A stretch of DNA of 7,713 nucleotides, from positions 1 through 7,713 of the forward strand of contig URFD01000078.1 of NCBI GenBank assembly GCA_900547015.1, read 5' to 3'. Of this stretch, positions 4,694-7,713 are shown piece by piece; within the stretch, counting starts at the first letter, position 1, and every line of letters starts with the position of its first letter. This stretch comes from an uncultured Oscillospiraceae bacterium (GTDB lineage Bacteria; Bacillota; Clostridia; Oscillospirales; Ruminococcaceae). Under the pieces are notes generated by a model. That model was not told the origin of the DNA. It made no database searches and saw only the letters and a list, made by a program, of their open reading frames with translations. Made by a program: the position numbers and the translations under genes.

Positions 4694-6075
4694 CCTCTGC
4701 AATATTCGGTCATGCCGCCCTGTGCGTCCACCAGAATGACCGAGGCTTTCTGTTCGTCCCAGTTCATCTTTTCCAGGGTGACCTCCCAGCCCTTCTCGCC
4801 CTGTCGCAGGTCGAAGGTTCGCTTCCCGACGCAGAGATAGCCGTACTCGGTATTCTCCGGCAGAGAAAGCCGCACCGTAGCCAGCGTCTCTCCTTCCTCC
4901 ACCGTCATTTCCAGCTGTTCCAAGGCTTGCTGTACCATCCCGTCATCCCGCTTCCGCGCCGGATTCAGCGAAAAATCCTTTAACCTCTGTGCATTAAAAT
5001 AGGTATCGTTCAGGGTGTACTCCGCCGCCTCGACCACCACACATTCCGGCTGGAAGATATTAAAGTAGTAGTCAAAGCCCAAGACATTCTCGTAATTGTG
5101 AATGTGGATATATTCCCCCAAGCCGGTCTGAAGGAACTTCACCCCCATCTCGTTGAGATAGCTTCCCTGAAATACCAGCGTTTTTGGCACGCCTGCCGCC
5201 TGCTTTTCCGGATTGAGATAGTACCCAAAGCCCCGATGCTGATAGTTCCGCTCGACCTCCTGCTCATACTCCGGTGTCTTGACCTCGATGAGGCAGGTTC
5301 GACCGAAGGAAGGCTCGGTCTCATGGATGGGAAACCGGGAGGACAACAGCGTTTCATTGAGCCTTTCCCCGATAATAAAGTCCTCCTTGCGGTTGGGTGT
5401 GATGGCGTCAAAGTCCTCCGACAGGGTTTGCAGCATCTGGTTCACCCCGTAAAATGCCCCGAGGTCGTTCCAGTGCCCGGCATTGTACTGCCGATTGAAC
5501 ACCTGCTCACCCTGCTCTCTCTTGTCCCGAAGCAGCTGGGTATTGTCCAGATAGCGCACACCCTTCTCCTCCAACAACGCCTCAAACTCCTGCACCCAGC
5601 TGTTGTCATAGTGGATGCCATCCCGCAGCTTGTCCGGATAAATCGCTGCCTTTTCCGGGTCAAGCACAAACAAAAACGGCACCCCTCTTTGCTGGCAGTA
5701 CTGCTGAATCTGGGCGAGCATCTCGGCAAAATCCTGATGAAACTCTCCCAGCTCGACATTCTCCTTCTGTCTGGAAAAGACATAGCCGTCCTTTCCGTAC
5801 TCATACAGCGGATGAATCATCTTATGAAAGAGCTTGTCATTGAGCTGGGTATACCCCGAAATCATCTGATCCCGAAATCCGATTCGGTCTTGCACATACT
5901 GCTCCAGTTGGGTGGTCAGGTCGGCTCCCTCCGTTGCATTTTCCCCGAAGGGGTTGTTGGTCAGCTGGCGGTTATCGATTTCCGATACCACATTTTCCTC
6001 CCACTCAAAGAATACAACCGGCAGCATCAGCAGGAGGAAAAAGAGAACAATCCATACAATCTGTAATTTTTTCAT
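4690..6075 (-). CDS. AlgX/AlgJ/DHHW-type SGNH-like O-acyltransferase partner
   Basis: This 461-residue exported protein is anchored by one N-terminal helix (about 4-24). It resembles the periplasmic or extracellular SGNH-like acyltransferases (AlgX, AlgJ, DHHW family) that receive acyl groups from an MBOAT membrane protein and put them on polysaccharide. Family landmarks are SEIDNRQLTNNP (31-42), YVQDRIGFRDQMI (60-72), YGKDGYVFSR (93-102), FLFVLDPEKAAIYPD (134-148), GHWNDLGAFYG (200-210) and VFQGSYLNEMG (301-311). A C-terminal beta-rich stretch follows (about 385-461). The catalytic motifs are altered: the family D-x-H-W reads Ala199-Gly-His201-Trp, and the G-D-S motif reads Gln303-Gly-Ser305. 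Histidine and serine are kept while the expected aspartate is not seen. The ATG has AGGAGG seven bases upstream. It begins 15 bases after the MBOAT stop, in the same operon. Family membership is fairly sure; polymer and acyl group are unknown. Confidence 0.82.
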   Translation of the reverse strand: MKKLQIVWIVLFFLLLMLPVVFFEWEENVVSEIDNRQLTNNPFGENATEGADLTTQLEQYVQDRIGFRDQMISGYTQLNDKLFHKMIHPLYEYGKDGYVFSRQKENVELGEFHQDFAEMLAQIQQYCQQRGVPFLFVLDPEKAAIYPDKLRDGIHYDNSWVQEFEALLEEKGVRYLDNTQLLRDKREQGEQVFNRQYNAGHWNDLGAFYGVNQMLQTLSEDFDAITPNRKEDFIIGERLNETLLSSRFPIHETEPSFGRTCLIEVKTPEYEQEVERNYQHRGFGYYLNPEKQAAGVPKTLVFQGSYLNEMGVKFLQTGLGEYIHIHNYENVLGFDYYFNIFQPECVVVEAAEYTLNDTYFNAQRLKDFSLNPARKRDDGMVQQALEQLEMTVEEGETLATVRLSLPENTEYGYLCVGKRTFDLRQGEKGWEVTLEKMNWDEQKASVILVDAQGGMTEYCRG

Positions 6076-6090
6076 CGTTTTTCCTCCTGT

Positions 6091-7545
6091 TTAATACTGA
6101 AAGTAAAGGAACGGGCTGTAGGTCGAATTGACCATGCACATCACAGCCAAAATTCCAATTCCCATCAGAACCATCTGCTCCAAGCAAAACAGCAACTTGC
6201 TGCGGCGAAAACGCTGTGCCAGTGCCTTTGCCCAGCTCTGTCCCAGACAGGTTGCTCCCACTGCTCCAATCAGCATCAGCACCACGATTCTCAAATCAAA
6301 GTAATACTGCCAGGTGAAATTGATTTGTCTGTCCTTCACCCAGCCGAACATCAGTCCGAAAAAGCGGGAAATCTCGCTCAGGCTGCCCAACCGGAAAACC
6401 TGCCAGTTCAGCAGCACCGCCAGCATGGTCGCCGCCCACTTGAGGACAGCCGGTATCCTGCGATACCATTTCTTTTTCCGAACACACCGCTCGCCCACGA
6501 TGAGAAGCCCGTTGATGACGCCCCACAAGATATAATTCCATCCGGCGCCGTGCCAGATTCCCGTCACCAGAAATACGAGGAACAGATTGAGCAGGGTGCG
6601 CTCTCTGCCCTTTCGGTTTCCTCCAAGCGGAATGTACAGGTATTCCCGAAACCAGCTTCCCAGCGAGATATGCCACCTTCTCCAAAACTCGGTGATGGAT
6701 TGGGAGAGGTACGGGAAATGGAAATTCTCCTTGAGCTCAATCCCAAACAGAGCAGACAGGCCCAGCGCCAAATCCGAATAGCCCGAAAAGTCATAGTAAA
6801 TCTGAAGCATATACAGCAGGGCCGCTCCCCACGCACTGGGCTGGTCCATCCCGTTTGCAAAGCTCCGTTGCATCTCTGCCAGCTGTGCTCCAAAAATATC
6901 TGCCAGAATCAGCTTCTTCCCAAGTCCGATGAGAATCCGGTCGATGCCCCACAGCATCCTTTTGCTGTCCACCCGACGGGCGTTCCCGTTCGCAAACGGT
7001 GCAAAATCCTTCCACTGGGCAATCGGCCCCGAAATCACCTTCGGGAAAAAGCTCAGGTAGAGCGCTGTATCCAGCAGGGTTCCCGGCGCTCTGTCCCGAC
7101 GGTACAAATCCACAAAATAGGAAACCGCCGAAAAGGTGATAAAGGAGATGCCCAGCGGCGCAACAATACTTTTGGTAGAAATCCCGACAGAAAGCAGCTG
7201 ATTCAGGCTCGATACCGCAAAATTATAATACTTGCAGTAGAGCAAGGTCAGAGTCACCACCAGCACCGAGCTTAAAACTGCCAGCAGACCTGCCTGCGTT
7301 TTCCCCGGAACCTGCACGATGACCCTGCCCAGCAGATAGACCAGCAGGATATATCCGACCAGCCACCCGATTCCGTCCACCGCCGTCCAGCCGTAAAATG
7401 CAAGGCTTGCCGCCACCAAAAACAGGTCGGGGAACCGCAACCTTTGCAGCTTTGGAAACATCCTCTGCAAGCCCACCGTCAGCCAATATCCGCTCAAGCA
7501 AAGCGGAAAAAACACAAATAAAAAAAGGGAGCTGGTAAAAACCAT
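6091..7545 (-). CDS. MBOAT-family membrane O-acyltransferase (AlgI/DltB-like)
   Basis: This 484-residue integral membrane protein of the MBOAT family takes an acyl group from a cytoplasmic donor and passes it through the membrane to an extracellular partner. It has about ten hydrophobic segments. Key motifs are SGPIAQWKDF (172-181), YYDFSGYSDLALGLSALFGI (250-269), ENFHFPYLSQSITEFWRRWH (273-292) with H292, WFREYLYIPLGGNRKG (298-313) and GIWHGAGWNYILWG (329-342), with H332 the expected catalytic histidine. It ends SPFLYFQY, similar to the usual end of AlgI-like proteins. All key residues are present and the length is normal. The start is the ATG at 7545 (AAAGGAGG eight bases upstream), giving the typical MVFTSSLFLF opening. 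A TTG at 7569 with GGAGG five bases before it is an alternative that would add eight residues. No dltA or dltC is nearby, so an O-acetylase like AlgI is more likely than DltB. The SGNH-like partner follows. Confidence 0.93.
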   Translation of the reverse strand: MVFTSSLFLFVFFPLCLSGYWLTVGLQRMFPKLQRLRFPDLFLVAASLAFYGWTAVDGIGWLVGYILLVYLLGRVIVQVPGKTQAGLLAVLSSVLVVTLTLLYCKYYNFAVSSLNQLLSVGISTKSIVAPLGISFITFSAVSYFVDLYRRDRAPGTLLDTALYLSFFPKVISGPIAQWKDFAPFANGNARRVDSKRMLWGIDRILIGLGKKLILADIFGAQLAEMQRSFANGMDQPSAWGAALLYMLQIYYDFSGYSDLALGLSALFGIELKENFHFPYLSQSITEFWRRWHISLGSWFREYLYIPLGGNRKGRERTLLNLFLVFLVTGIWHGAGWNYILWGVINGLLIVGERCVRKKKWYRRIPAVLKWAATMLAVLLNWQVFRLGSLSEISRFFGLMFGWVKDRQINFTWQYYFDLRIVVLMLIGAVGATCLGQSWAKALAQRFRRSKLLFCLEQMVLMGIGILAVMCMVNSTYSPFLYFQY

Positions 7546-7591
7546 CTCTCGTTCCTCCTTTGATTCCAAGCTATCCTCCGTCTTGTGCGCG

Positions 7592-7604
7592 GACAGGACC
7601 TGTC
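7592..7604. promoter_or_regulatory. Perfect 13-base dyad at the start of the acyltransferase operon
   Basis: GACAGG-A-CCTGTC is a perfect 6-1-6 inverted repeat lying one base downstream of the predicted -10 (7606-7611), where transcription should begin. This is the classic position for a repressor binding site. It could also form a small hairpin at the 5' end of the RNA. No regulator gene is next to it in the window. Confidence 0.4.
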
Positions 7605-7605
7605 T

Positions 7606-7634
7606 ATGATACTATTTTTGCCGCTTGCCGTCAA
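7606..7634 (-). promoter_or_regulatory. Sigma-A-type promoter of the MBOAT-SGNH operon
   Basis: On the minus strand TTGACG (7629-7634, 5 of 6) and TATCAT (7606-7611, 5 of 6) are separated by exactly 17 bases. This predicts a start site near 7599 and a leader of about 54 bases before the MBOAT ATG. It is the best vegetative promoter in the window. Confidence 0.7.
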
Positions 7635-7713
7635 ACTTTTTGTGCAGGTATACCTTTATTTTATTATATTTTTAGAAATCGTGCTAAAGCCTCTCGACAG
7701 CCCATCCCAATTC
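7635..7713. other. AT-rich region upstream of the acyltransferase promoter
   Basis: No gene is visible here. There is a perfect 10-base palindrome AGGTATACCT (7646-7655) just upstream of the -35, then an A/T run of about 20 bases (7655-7674) placed like an UP element. A second TATAAT (minus strand, 7663-7668) lies within that run, but it has no convincing -35. The window ends before the next gene. Confidence 0.35.

Noticed and set aside
5098..6066. A 322-codon open frame on the plus strand, antisense to the SGNH-like gene
   Set aside because: It exactly mirrors a well-supported gene with conserved motifs, has no family-like motifs or good ribosome site, and such mirrors are expected from the codon bias of this genome.
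6325..7275. A 316-codon open frame on the plus strand, antisense to the MBOAT gene
   Set aside because: Shadow of the MBOAT coding sequence: rich in Gln, Arg, Pro and His, with no recognisable domain.

Overview
This window looks like chromosomal DNA from a Gram-positive, endospore-forming member of the Bacillota, most likely class Clostridia (an Oscillospirales-type gut anaerobe is my guess; no rRNA gene or clear phylogenetic marker is present to settle it). The main evidence is a four-gene block on the minus strand, yabP-yabQ-divIC-yabR, in the same order as the sporulation/division cluster of Bacillus and Clostridia. Strong AGGAGG-type ribosome binding sites and compact rho-independent terminators agree with this. 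Nearly all bases are explained by nine genes and their short control regions. I see no rRNA or tRNA gene, CRISPR array, insertion sequence or phage gene.

Layout. (1) 1-717, minus: a complete metallo-beta-lactamase-fold hydrolase of unknown substrate. (2) 784-1179, minus: a small membrane-anchored, very acidic protein with a Cys/His cluster, with its own promoter, a leader that can fold into a hairpin, and a terminator. (3) 1180-1489: a divergent control region holding that promoter and one facing the opposite way. (4) 1490-2814, plus: two tandem single-unit TrkA/KtrA-type RCK proteins (regulators of potassium transport) with no channel gene beside them. They end at a strong terminator shared with the convergent next operon. 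(5) 2872-4580, minus: yabP, yabQ, divIC and an S1-domain protein (yabR-like), tightly packed; yabQ and divIC overlap by 62 bases. A sigma-E-like promoter lies in front of yabP. (6) 4690-7545, minus: a two-gene operon of a membrane-bound O-acyltransferase (MBOAT, AlgI-like) followed by an AlgX/AlgJ/DHHW-type SGNH-like partner. It has a good vegetative promoter with a perfect 13-base dyad just downstream of the -10.

How they work together. The yab block belongs to spore coat/cortex formation and septum assembly. The MBOAT/SGNH pair is expected to pass an acyl (probably acetyl) group from the cytoplasm across the membrane to a cell-surface polymer. The two RCK proteins would gate a potassium channel encoded elsewhere. 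The acidic protein and the MBL hydrolase have no assigned pathway.

I found no clear undescribed multi-gene system. The points most worth a second look are: the nucleotide-site asymmetry between the paired RCK proteins (Ser30-Thr-Arg-Arg versus Glu30); the altered catalytic motifs in the SGNH-like partner; the orphan acidic Cys/His-cluster protein with its structured leader; the 62-base yabQ/divIC overlap, where the divIC Shine-Dalgarno is read as Lys-Glu-Glu-Glu in YabQ; and the dyad at the start of the acyltransferase operon.
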